Of a stretch of DNA of 64,000 nt, positions 34,757 to 42,792 are shown piece by piece. The notes beneath the pieces were generated by a model. The model was not told the DNA's origin, did not search any database, and was given only the letters and a program-made list of their open reading frames with translations. The position numbers and the translations under genes are program-made. Position 1 is the first letter of the stretch. Every line of letters begins with the position of its first letter. The DNA comes from CAIYRG01 sp964494505. Its GTDB lineage: Bacteria; Pseudomonadota; Alphaproteobacteria; Micropepsales; Micropepsaceae. The DNA is taken from positions 1-64,000 of the forward strand of contig CAZBRO010000022.1 in NCBI GenBank assembly GCA_964494505.1, written 5' to 3'.

Positions 34757-36007
34757 TTGACCGCTTCCCGCAACAATTCGATAGAACCAGCCATCGCGCC
34801 AACCCGGATCGGGCTCGCGAAGCTGACGAAGATGGCGTTCGATCAATGCGATCTCGGACCGTGCTGGACGGGCCTTCTCGACGCCATCAAGGAGAACCCG
34901 GGCAACCTCGCCGCCGCGATGGATATGTCTGTGATCGCGCAGCTGAATGGCGACCGCGAAAGTGGCTTTGCGCTCCAGACCGCTGCCCTGAACACCGTCC
35001 GTTGCTATCGCTCGCCATGTGCAAGCTCCAGCCCCAGCCTTCGTGTCCTGGCATTGGCCGGAGCGACGGACATCGGAGGCAATACCCCCATCGAATTCCT
35101 GCTCGAAGAATCCGACATCGAGCTTTTCACGCTTTATCTTGTTCCAGGAAAGCCGGTGCCCGAGACGCTCCCCGACCATGACGTCGTTTTCGTTTCGGTT
35201 TCCACGTCTGAAGCGATGCGGGCCACCCTGGAGGAAGCCGGCCATTTGGCGCGCTGCTGGTCCCGCCCAGTCATAAACGCGCCGGAAAAAATCGCGGAAC
35301 TGGATCGCGACCGGCTGCACATCCTTCTGAATGCGATACCGGGGCTCTTTCTTCCGAAAACCGAACGCATCACGGCGTCCCAGCTGAAGGCGATTGGAAG
35401 CGGAGGTTTGCCGCTCCAAGAAATTCTGCCCGACGGCGTATTCCCGCTCATCGTTCGTCCGGTGGATTCACATGCCGGCCGCGGATTGGCAAGGCTGGAT
35501 GCTTCGGACGGCATCGCCGAATATTTGGCCGGACACGACGAGGCCGAGTTCTTCATCTCGCGATTCATCGATTACAGCAGCACAGACGGGCTCTTCCGCA
35601 AATATCGCGTTGTCGTCATCGATGGGCAGCCCTACCCGTGTCACATGGCGATCTCCGACCAGTGGAAGATCTGGTACCTCAATGCCGGCATGGCAGAGAG
35701 CGCATCGAAGCGTGCCGAAGAGGAACGCTTCATGATGGAATTCCCGAGCGGCTTTGCGCTGCGTCACCGTGAGGTTCTTGCCGAAATCTCCCGCCGCGTC
35801 GGCCTCGAATATTTCGCGATCGACTGCGCAGAAACAAAGACCGGCGAGCTGCTCCTGTTCGAGGGCGACAACGCGATGATCGTGCACAATATGGATCCGG
35901 TCGATGTCTACCCCTACAAGCCGTTTCAAATGCGCAAGATATTCGATGCGTTCGGAGCCATGCTGCACAAATATGCCCGGCCGGCCCGGACGCGAGCCGC
36001 CGCCTGA
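34757..36007 (+). CDS. RimK-like ATP-grasp protein with short helical N-terminus
   Basis: A 416-aa protein starting at TTG 34757 with AAAGGG 8 nt upstream. Residues 1-75 are helical, like one or two TPR units. After a preATP-grasp part (RVLALAGATDIGGNTPIEFL, DHDVVFVSVSTSE) comes an ATP-grasp core: FPLIVRPVDSHAGRGLARLD, AEFFISRFIDYSS, KYRVVVIDGQPYPCHMAISD and the metal-binding end ELLLFEGDNAMIVHNMD. It resembles ligases of the RimK/glutathione-synthase type. It is followed after 2 nt by a PLP decarboxylase, and both sit between two flagellin genes. I infer an amide- or peptide-type ligation acting with an amine made by the decarboxylase. Confidence 0.65.
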   Translation: MTASRNNSIEPAIAPTRIGLAKLTKMAFDQCDLGPCWTGLLDAIKENPGNLAAAMDMSVIAQLNGDRESGFALQTAALNTVRCYRSPCASSSPSLRVLALAGATDIGGNTPIEFLLEESDIELFTLYLVPGKPVPETLPDHDVVFVSVSTSEAMRATLEEAGHLARCWSRPVINAPEKIAELDRDRLHILLNAIPGLFLPKTERITASQLKAIGSGGLPLQEILPDGVFPLIVRPVDSHAGRGLARLDASDGIAEYLAGHDEAEFFISRFIDYSSTDGLFRKYRVVVIDGQPYPCHMAISDQWKIWYLNAGMAESASKRAEEERFMMEFPSGFALRHREVLAEISRRVGLEYFAIDCAETKTGELLLFEGDNAMIVHNMDPVDVYPYKPFQMRKIFDAFGAMLHKYARPARTRAAA

Positions 36008-36009
36008 CG

Positions 36010-37491
36010 ATGGAAAACGAAGGCGGCGTTGGGGCGGACATAACCCTCGATCCGGAGGACTGGAGCGAGTTGCGGGCACACGGTCACCGGATGCTCGACG
36101 ACATGATCGACTATCTCGAGCACGTTCGTGAGCGGCCTGTGTGGCAGCCGATTCCCGAAACCGTGCGGAAACGGTTTCGCGCGCCTCTGCCGCGCGACGC
36201 AGCGAATCTCGGTGACGTGTACGAGGAGTTCAGCCGTTCCATTCTTCCCTACGCGACCGGCAATACGCATCCGGGCTTCATGGGCTGGGTTCATGGCGGC
36301 GGGACCGCCGTCGGAATGCTCGCCGAAATGCTTGCCGCCGGCTTGAATGCAAACCTCGGCGGCCGCGATCATGTGCCCATCGAAGTCGAGCGGCAGATCG
36401 TGGCGTGGATGCGCCAATTGTACGGCTTTCCGGAAGGAGCAAGCGGGCTCTTTGTCACCGGAACCTCGATGGCCAATCTCATCGCCGTGCTGGTGGCACG
36501 CGCCGCAGCCCTTGGCCCCGGGATGCGTCGGGACGGATTGGGCGAGAGCGGCTCGAAGCTGAGAGCGTACACGTCAGGGGCCGCACATGGCTGCATCGCG
36601 CGCGCCATGGATTTCAGCGGGCTTGGCACCGATGCGCTTCGCTCCATCCCGACCGACAGTCTTCATCGCATGCAGGTCGGGGCGCTCCGTGCCGCCGTGG
36701 AGGCAGACCGAAGGTCTGGGTCGCAACCCTTCCTGGTGATTGCAACGGCGGGGACGGTCGACACCGGAGCGGTTGACGACCTTTCCGGCATCGGCGCGTT
36801 TTGCCGCGAACAGGGCCTCTTGTTCCATGTCGACGGGGCGTTCGGCGCGCTCGCGGTTCTTTCCTCAGAGATCGCGCCCCGCGTCAAAGGCATCGAACAG
36901 GCCGATTCCATCGCATTCGATTTCCATAAATGGGCGCAGGTGCCCTATGACGCTGGCTTCATTCTGGTCCGCGACGGCGAGCAGCATCGCGAGACCTTCG
37001 CTTCGCCGGCTGCCTATTTGCGGCGCGAGACGCGGGGCCTTGCTGCCGGCACGCAATGGCCTTGCGATTATGGCCCGGATCTTTCGCGCGGCTTCCGCGC
37101 TTTGAAAACCTGGTTCACCTTGAAGTCCTTCGGGACCGATCGGCTTGGGGCGGCGATCGCGAAGACCTGCCGGCTGGCAGAATATCTCGAAGAGCGCGTC
37201 TTGGCCGAACCGGAACTCGAGCTCCTCGCACCTGCCCAATTGAATATCGTTTGTTTCCGCTTTCGCGCGGCCGATCCAAACCGGGTCAACGAGCAGATTG
37301 TCGTCGAACTGCAAGAGTCAGGCGTTGCGGCTCCTTCTACGACGATCCTTGACGGACAACTCGCCATCCGCTGCGCGCTCGTCAATCATCGAACGCAAGT
37401 TCGGGACGTGGACACCCTCATTGAGGTAACGCTTCGCATCGGGCGCGCGCTTCGCCCGAATTGGCGCGGTTCGACAATGGCCGCAGCATAG
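36010..37491 (+). CDS. PLP-dependent group II decarboxylase
   Basis: A 493-aa fold-type I decarboxylase of the aromatic-L-amino-acid/glutamate decarboxylase group. Marks: MLDDMIDYLEHVRERPVW at the N terminus, GNTHPGFMGWVHGGGT, the PLP-ring residue in YTSGAAHGCIARAM, the Asp in FHVDGAFGALAVLS, and the Schiff-base lysine in SIAFDFHKWAQVPYDAG. The substrate cannot be told; members act on Tyr, Trp, DOPA, Glu, diaminobutyrate or cysteate. Some homologues carry misleading oxidase labels in databases. The 2-nt gap from the ATP-grasp gene suggests a two-gene operon that makes an amine and joins it to something. Confidence 0.87.
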   Translation: MENEGGVGADITLDPEDWSELRAHGHRMLDDMIDYLEHVRERPVWQPIPETVRKRFRAPLPRDAANLGDVYEEFSRSILPYATGNTHPGFMGWVHGGGTAVGMLAEMLAAGLNANLGGRDHVPIEVERQIVAWMRQLYGFPEGASGLFVTGTSMANLIAVLVARAAALGPGMRRDGLGESGSKLRAYTSGAAHGCIARAMDFSGLGTDALRSIPTDSLHRMQVGALRAAVEADRRSGSQPFLVIATAGTVDTGAVDDLSGIGAFCREQGLLFHVDGAFGALAVLSSEIAPRVKGIEQADSIAFDFHKWAQVPYDAGFILVRDGEQHRETFASPAAYLRRETRGLAAGTQWPCDYGPDLSRGFRALKTWFTLKSFGTDRLGAAIAKTCRLAEYLEERVLAEPELELLAPAQLNIVCFRFRAADPNRVNEQIVVELQESGVAAPSTTILDGQLAIRCALVNHRTQVRDVDTLIEVTLRIGRALRPNWRGSTMAAA

Positions 37492-37637
37492 CGCATTCGG
37501 CCCAAAAACCGGCCCGCGTCGCGAGCAGCCGCCCGCGTCCTTCCTCATGCGCGCGAACAGCGCCGTGGCCATCCGATAGGAATGCGCCTTCGGCGATCGT
37601 CCGCGCCGGTTGCGCGACTGTCCCGTCCTGCCTTTAA

Positions 37638-37687
37638 GGCGTTCACCCCGCCGGGACGATTCGTCCCAGCGAGGTAAACTGAACGCC
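37638..37687 (-). terminator. Nested hairpin after flagellin copy 2
   Basis: Outer arms GGCGTTCA / TGAACGCC and an inner stem GGGACG-ATT-CGTCCC (37653-37667). It lies 24 nt past the flagellin stop on the minus strand. No T run follows, so termination may be Rho assisted. Confidence 0.55.
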
Positions 37688-37711
37688 TGGATGCGGCCCG
37701 CGAGCTCAGGA

Positions 37712-38536
37712 CTATTTGAACAGCGACAGAATGATCTGAGGCTGCGCGTTCGCGATGGACAGTGCCTGGACGCCGAGCTGCTGCTTGACCTGCAAGGATT
37801 GCAGCTTTGCGCTTTCGACCGCCATATCGGCATCCACAAGGTTGCCGATACCGCTATTCAACGTATCCACCAGTTTCGAGACGAAGTCGTTCTGGATGGT
37901 GAACTTCTTTTCCCCCGAAGCGAGCTTCGCCAGGGATGCGTTCACGTTCTGGATCGATGAATTGATGGTGGAGATCATCGCCGAGGCTTTGGCCTGGGTC
38001 GAGATCGTCGATGTGGTCTTGATGGTGACAACCGAACCGGAGAGCTTCAAGGCCACGCCGGCGACGGTGATCTTCTTGGAGCCGTCGGCGGACGCGAGCG
38101 CCGTGATGTTGGCGACCGATCCGTCGACCAGATTGGTGCCGTTGAACTGCGCATTCTGCACGATGGCGGTGATCTGGTCGCGCAAAGCCGTGAAATCCGC
38201 ATTCAGCGCATTGCGGCTTGCGGTATCGAGCGATGCGTCGGCCGCGGCGAGCGCCTTGGCCTTCAGCTCGTTCAAGAGGTCCGATATCGACTGGCCGGCG
38301 GAGATCGCCACATCCACGGTCGAGACGCCGCGGTTGAGGCTGTCGGAAACCGCCTGGTAGCCGGCTACATTGCCGCGCATGTTCTGCGCGATGGCGTAGG
38401 TCGCGCCGTCGTCTTTGGCGGTAGCGACCTTCAGGCCCGTATTGATGTGGGTCTGAGTGGTTTGGAGATCGTTTTCCGTCTTGTTCAGATATTGCAGCGC
38501 GATCATTGCGCCGCTGTTGGTGTTCACGCTTAACAT
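37712..38536 (-). CDS. Flagellin (copy 2)
   Basis: A 274-aa flagellin that aligns with copy 1 without a gap; I count 44 differing residues. Ends are conserved (MLSVNTNSGAMIALQYLN; C terminus AQPQIILSLFK), and the difference is spread, with a cluster in the surface part (NITALASADGSKKITVAGVA). The ATG 38536 has AGGAGA upstream and its own sigma54 promoter at 38612. flaF and flbT lie upstream on the same strand behind a terminator. Multiple flagellins of this sort form one filament with sections of different subunits in Caulobacter. Confidence 0.96.
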   Translation of the reverse strand: MLSVNTNSGAMIALQYLNKTENDLQTTQTHINTGLKVATAKDDGATYAIAQNMRGNVAGYQAVSDSLNRGVSTVDVAISAGQSISDLLNELKAKALAAADASLDTASRNALNADFTALRDQITAIVQNAQFNGTNLVDGSVANITALASADGSKKITVAGVALKLSGSVVTIKTTSTISTQAKASAMISTINSSIQNVNASLAKLASGEKKFTIQNDFVSKLVDTLNSGIGNLVDADMAVESAKLQSLQVKQQLGVQALSIANAQPQIILSLFK

Positions 38537-38611
38537 GGTGCTTCTCCTATGCCGTTTTGGCCGCTTCTTGGCGTTCTTGCCCAATAAGGGCCTAATGCCC
38601 GCATTCGGATT

Positions 38612-38627
38612 TGCAACCGCTGGGCCA
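38612..38627 (-). promoter_or_regulatory. Sigma54-type promoter of flagellin copy 2
   Basis: Minus strand TGGCCCAGCGGTTGCA: GG at -24 and GC at -12 with the exact spacing, one change (A to C) in the TGGCAC block. Transcription would begin near 38601, giving a leader of about 65 nt that can fold (GCCC-TTATT-GGGC). Confidence 0.72.
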
Positions 38628-38902
38628 AGTGGCTGCGCGGCAAGTGTTTGTTTTCCCTAACATATTTTTGCAGGCGCCGGCGCGCGCCCCGGGAAAAATC
38701 TGCCGCCGGGTCATTCCCGCCCGGCCGAATCTGCAATCGGGATGGAGAAATGCACCGGGCGCTCACCACCGAACCCGAGAGGGCCGATCGCATGGGAGGA
38801 GGCAGAGATACGGAGTCGGTGAATTGGGCCGCTCGAACGAGGCGGGGGGAGAAAATCGAATCTCCGCGCTCGCCGCGCATGCGGCAATCCAACAGGGCTA
38901 CG

Positions 38903-38926
38903 AAAAAAGGCCGGCCTAGGCCGCCT
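38903..38926 (-). terminator. Intrinsic terminator overlapping the flaF stop codon
   Basis: On the minus strand AGGCGGCC-TA-GGCCGGCCT can form an eight-pair stem with one bulged G, then TTTTTT. It includes the flaF TAG and would separate flbT-flaF from flagellin 2. Confidence 0.6.
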
Positions 38927-39263
38927 GGAGCCCTTGCATGACGTTACGGTTGATGTCGATCAGCGGCTCGAGGGACACGCCCTGCGCCATCACCTGACTC
39001 GAATATTTCGTCACCCAAATCGAGAGCGAGATGATCTGCGCGCGCAACGGCTTGGGAAGCCGATTGGCATCGTCCATGCAGTCGACCGCGAGCGTGCTCC
39101 ACAGGCGCCGGTTCCAATCGATCGCCTCGATCAGATTCACGCCTTTGGCGCCGGAGGCCTGGGCATCCAGCAAAGCGCCGGTCACCTGGCCGAACAGCCG
39201 GTATTCCGCGCTTCTCGGATTGTCAGCCGCGCGCTGCGCTTTTTGATACGCTGTCACTGCCAT
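38916..39263 (-). CDS. flaF: Flagellar biosynthesis regulator FlaF
   Basis: A 115-aa helical protein typical of alphaproteobacterial FlaF: YQKAQRAADNPRSAEYRLFG, LIEAIDWNRRLWSTLAVDC and LIDINRNVMQGL. In Caulobacter and Brucella FlaF promotes flagellin synthesis or secretion and opposes FlbT. Its first 41 nt lie within the end of flbT in another frame, so production is probably coupled to flbT translation. Confidence 0.95.
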   Translation of the reverse strand: MAVTAYQKAQRAADNPRSAEYRLFGQVTGALLDAQASGAKGVNLIEAIDWNRRLWSTLAVDCMDDANRLPKPLRAQIISLSIWVTKYSSQVMAQGVSLEPLIDINRNVMQGLQAA

Positions 39264-39648
39264 AGTTAAGCCGCTCTTGCTCGAATTCGAAAAGATTTCT
39301 GCATTTGACCAGCGCCTTGTAATAGGCGCCGCTCATCACATCGCTGCTGATCTCGACGCAGGCGGTAAGCGCCTTGCGGTCGCGGATCGCCTCCATGAAC
39401 TCGGTCATCCGCAGCGCGAACTGTCCGTAATAGACATCCGCCTCCTCGGGATCGAGATACATCATCATGATCGGGAAATAGATGCGCTTGGCCGGCGTAT
39501 TCGCCTCGTCGGCCTGCATGATGTCCTTTTCCCTGAGGATGCAGGCTTTGTTCTGGATCACCAGGCTGGCGCGCTTGTCGCCATTGGCGAGCACCGCGCC
39601 GTTGAGCACGAATTTCTCGCCGGGTTTCAGGGAGAGTTTGAGCGGCAT
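39223..39648 (-). CDS. flbT: Flagellin mRNA regulator FlbT
   Basis: A 141-aa protein matching FlbT: MPLKLSLKPGEKFVLNGAVL, ACILREKDIMQ, IYFPIMMMYLDPEEADVYYG and YYKALVKCRNLFEFEQE. In Caulobacter FlbT binds the flagellin mRNA leader and lowers its stability until the hook is complete; in Brucella it acts positively. Both flagellin genes in the locus carry hairpins in their leaders. The C-terminal 13 codons overlap flaF. Confidence 0.95.
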   Translation of the reverse strand: MPLKLSLKPGEKFVLNGAVLANGDKRASLVIQNKACILREKDIMQADEANTPAKRIYFPIMMMYLDPEEADVYYGQFALRMTEFMEAIRDRKALTACVEISSDVMSGAYYKALVKCRNLFEFEQERLNYGSDSVSKSAARG

Positions 39649-39808
39649 GGAGGTCCTCGGCCAAAGGCGCGCTGAATGCGCGTCGGAAGCGACCTTAGGC
39701 CTGACTGGTTAACATTCCGCTGCCGGATCGATTTCAGGCCGATGAAAACGTCTTCACGCAAATTTAGCCGTGTTGGCGTTTTATGGGCTGCTTGGCAGGA
39801 GAAGAGAG

Positions 39809-41575
39809 ATGGCGCAGCCGGCGCAGCTGATCCTCAACGATTATGATGCACGCACCGTGGTGGGCGCGGCCGATGAAGCGGTGGCCCGCGTGGAAGCTGC
39901 GACCCTTGCGGTCGCCACCATCGCCGCGCGCGCGCAGTCGAACAAATTCCTGGCGCGCGCGCTCAAGGCCTGGAAACGCGGCGATACCGCGAAGACGGCC
40001 AAATGGTCGCTCAAGGCGACCGACGCCGATGAATCCAATGCACAGGCTTTTCATCTGCTCGCGATTGCGCTCGACAAGCTCGGGCATCTGCGCGAAGCCC
40101 TTGTTACGTACGAGCGCGCGTTTGCGCTCGATCCCGACGATTCCGATCTTCTGCTCAATCTTGGCCTGACGGCGTGGAATCTCGACCTTCTGGACGGCGC
40201 CGAGCGTATGTTTCGCCTGTTCATCGAGAAGCGCCCCGAGAACCCGGCGGGCTACAACAATCTCGGCAGCATCCAGCGCGACAAGGGCAACCTCAACGCC
40301 GCGATAGAGACCCTCAAGGGCGCGATCTATCGGATGCCCGAACAGGCGATGCTGTGGAATTCGCTTGCGACCGCGCTCGCCGAGGAAGGCCGCGCGGAGG
40401 AGAGTCTCGTCTTCTATCGGGAGGCGTTGAGGCTCGATCCGAAATTCGCGCGCGTGTGGCACAATCTCGGCTACTCGTTTGCGCATTTGGGGCGCTTGGA
40501 CGAGGCCGTTTCCGCCTACGATTCGGCGCTTTCGCTGGTGGACAACGCGCACGAACGAATCGAAAGCCGCCATTCGCGCAGCCTCGGTCTCGTCGGCATG
40601 GGGAGGCTCGAAGAGGGCTTCGCCGAATATGAAGTGCGCCATTCGCCGGAATTCCGCGCCTGGCTGTTGCATTATACCAAGGCCCCGGTGTGGCGCGGCG
40701 AGCCGCTCGACGGCAAGCGCATCCTCATCGTTGGCGAGCAGGGCCTAGGCGATGAGCTGATGTTTGCCAATGTGTTGCCCGATGTGGCGCGTGCGGTGGG
40801 CGAAACGGGCAAGCTTCAAATCGCCGTCGATCCGAGACTTGTGCCGATCTTCAAACGCTCTTTTCCGGGCGCCGAAGTGGGCGATTACGACGATGGCAAG
40901 CTCGAAGGCAAACCCGTACGCGTCTTTCCCTGGGCGCGCGCGAATGGTGATCCCGACTTTTACGCGCCGATGGGAACGCCGCTGAGCATTTTCCGAAAGC
41001 ATGTGACCGACTTTCCGAAAGCAGCCTTCCTGAAGTCCGATTCCGACAAGCGTGACGCTTTCCGGGCGCGCTTGCGCGAAATCGGACCCGGTCCCTATGT
41101 CGGCATCTGCTGGCGATCGATGGTGATGGGGGCCAAGCGCGGCAAATACTACAGCGCGCTGGATGCCTGGGGGCCGATCCTGAGCACGCCGGGCGTCACC
41201 TTCGTCAACCTGCAATATGGCGAAGTCTCCGCCGAGCTTGCCCGCGCGTCCGAGAAATTCGGCGTTCCGATTCATGCCTTGGGCGATCTCAACCTGAAGG
41301 ACGATCTCGATGGCGCGGCCGCACTCACCGATGCCTGCGACCTGGTGATTTCAGCCCCGACGGCGGCGGCCGCTATGGCCGGCGCGCTGGGACGCGAAAC
41401 CTGGTTCCTGACCGCGAGCCGGGTGTGGCCGCAACTCGGCACCGATCATTATCCCTGGTACCGCGCGAGCCGCGTGTTCGCCTGCGAAAAATTCGCCGAT
41501 TGGAACGCGTTGATCCCGCGCGTGCGGGACGCGCTCGACGCATTCGTCGCGAACGGGTCAGCCGCTCAGGCGTGA
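39809..41575 (+). CDS. FlmG-like TPR glycosyltransferase (copy B)
   Basis: A 588-aa protein: TPR repeats from about 45 to 265 (AQAFHLLAIALDKLGHLREA, DDSDLLLNLGLTAWNLDLLD, AGYNNLGSIQRDKGNLNAA, FARVWHNLGYSFAHLGRLDE), then a GT-B-like domain with GEQGLGDELMFANVLPDV, VGICWRSMVMGAKRGKYYSA and ISAPTAAAAMAGALGRETWF. This equals the layout and size of Caulobacter FlmG, which binds flagellin and attaches a nonulosonic acid. It lies next to flbT-flaF and flagellin 2, and I consider it the better FlmG candidate of the two. ATG 39809 has AGGAG upstream. Its last 18 nt overlap the convergent lipoprotein gene. Confidence 0.8.
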   Translation: MAQPAQLILNDYDARTVVGAADEAVARVEAATLAVATIAARAQSNKFLARALKAWKRGDTAKTAKWSLKATDADESNAQAFHLLAIALDKLGHLREALVTYERAFALDPDDSDLLLNLGLTAWNLDLLDGAERMFRLFIEKRPENPAGYNNLGSIQRDKGNLNAAIETLKGAIYRMPEQAMLWNSLATALAEEGRAEESLVFYREALRLDPKFARVWHNLGYSFAHLGRLDEAVSAYDSALSLVDNAHERIESRHSRSLGLVGMGRLEEGFAEYEVRHSPEFRAWLLHYTKAPVWRGEPLDGKRILIVGEQGLGDELMFANVLPDVARAVGETGKLQIAVDPRLVPIFKRSFPGAEVGDYDDGKLEGKPVRVFPWARANGDPDFYAPMGTPLSIFRKHVTDFPKAAFLKSDSDKRDAFRARLREIGPGPYVGICWRSMVMGAKRGKYYSALDAWGPILSTPGVTFVNLQYGEVSAELARASEKFGVPIHALGDLNLKDDLDGAAALTDACDLVISAPTAAAAMAGALGRETWFLTASRVWPQLGTDHYPWYRASRVFACEKFADWNALIPRVRDALDAFVANGSAAQA

Positions 41576-42037
41576 TGGCTCGCGCCGTTGCGGCGGCGGC
41601 TTGTCCAATATTGGCCCCATCGTGCCCTCGGTATTCCACACGCCTTCCACCCTCGGATCGATTTCGCCTTCGCGATACATCCGGATGGTGATGTCGAGGC
41701 CAGGCCGGAAATAATTCAGATTGCGGGAGACCGTGAGGAAGTTCGCTCCTGGCTTGCCCAGGGTGTTGGGCAACAGGTTGCGAAAGATCTGGTTGTCCAC
41801 CATGACGCCGGAAATGCTCGCATCGCCCGCCTTTAGGATAATGAAATAACGATAGCCGTGCACGCGGGTGACCCGGCCGGCTTCCGTCAGCGCATCCTGG
41901 ATGACCTTTTCGCGGGCGGCGGAATTGGTGCCGAGGCTGGAGATCAGGGCCATGTTCTCCGCCAACATGGTGCTCTTTGGCGCCGCGCATCCGCAGAGCG
42001 CCAAGACGGTCACCAAAAGGGCAATGGCTTTCCGCAT
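41558..42037 (-). CDS. Putative lipoprotein of unknown function
   Basis: A 159-aa protein with a hydrophobic leader and a likely lipobox (LALCGC, Cys17). The mature part is mixed alpha/beta: helical AREKVIQDALTEAGRVTRVH, then YRYFIILKAGDASIS, an IRMYREGEID strand and a basic tail. No enzyme motif. An upstream in-frame ATG at 42064 would lengthen the leader; I prefer 42037 because it gives a normal signal length. It overlaps the stop of the convergent TPR glycosyltransferase by 18 nt. Confidence 0.6.
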   Translation of the reverse strand: MRKAIALLVTVLALCGCAAPKSTMLAENMALISSLGTNSAAREKVIQDALTEAGRVTRVHGYRYFIILKAGDASISGVMVDNQIFRNLLPNTLGKPGANFLTVSRNLNYFRPGLDITIRMYREGEIDPRVEGVWNTEGTMGPILDKPPPQRREPSRLSG

Positions 42038-42070
42038 GGCAATACGCCGGTAATTTTCGCGCAAACCGGC

Positions 42071-42760
42071 CTAGCGTGCAAATGGCGCCGCAATGGGTCC
42101 TGTGCGGGGAGCGCGCCCGGAGAATGCGTCGACCAGGAATTGGCCCGCAAGCGCGAGTCCCACCGCATCGATGCCGTGCCCGAGACCCTTGCTCATATGC
42201 CACTGCACCGGCACCCCTGCATTGCCCAACGCGTTGGCCGACATGAACAGCGCCTGGGGCGGAATCACCTGGTCGGCATCGCCATGCAGCAGCAGGACCG
42301 GCGGCGCGTTCTCCGAGTGGTGGAGCGTCTCTCCCCCCGTCAGCAGGCCCGAGAAGCCCACGATTGCAGCCGGCGCGGGCTTCCGCCGCAAGCCGACATA
42401 GAGCGACATCATGGTCCCGTGACTGAATCCGACGAGGGCCAGCCTATCGCCCGTCAGATTCAGGCGTTTGAGCTCGGCGTCCAGAAAGGCGTTCAGTTTG
42501 GGAGCCGCGGCCTCCGTCCCTTGCAATGTCTCGTGGGGGTCGAGGCGCGACAGCGGAAACCACTGATAGCCCGCCCCTGCTATCGCGCAGCGCTCCGGCG
42601 CGTGCGGCGCGACGAAGGCGGCAGAGGGAAGCGACGTTTGCCAGTGCGGTACCAACCCGATCAGATCGTTACCGTCCGACCCGTAGCCGTGGCAGAGCAC
42701 GACGAGATGGCTCGCGGGCGGGCGCAAGGGTGGCACGCGCGGGCCGTCAAGCATGCTCAT
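42071..42760 (-). CDS. Phospholipase/carboxylesterase family alpha/beta hydrolase
   Basis: A 229-aa serine hydrolase. The nucleophile lies in LVGFSHGTMMSL, the Asp in LLLHGDADQVIPP and the His in KGLGHGIDAVG; the oxyanion strand is VVLCHGYGSDGNDLIGLVPH. Closest to the bacterial carboxylesterase/acyl-protein thioesterase-like (YpfH/EstB) group. No signal peptide, so cytoplasmic. It diverges from gluQRS with 32 nt between the starts. Confidence 0.87.
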   Translation of the reverse strand: MSMLDGPRVPPLRPPASHLVVLCHGYGSDGNDLIGLVPHWQTSLPSAAFVAPHAPERCAIAGAGYQWFPLSRLDPHETLQGTEAAAPKLNAFLDAELKRLNLTGDRLALVGFSHGTMMSLYVGLRRKPAPAAIVGFSGLLTGGETLHHSENAPPVLLLHGDADQVIPPQALFMSANALGNAGVPVQWHMSKGLGHGIDAVGLALAGQFLVDAFSGRAPRTGPIAAPFAR

Positions 42761-42792
42761 GGTCGCCTTTTCAATGTAGATTCAGGGAACCC

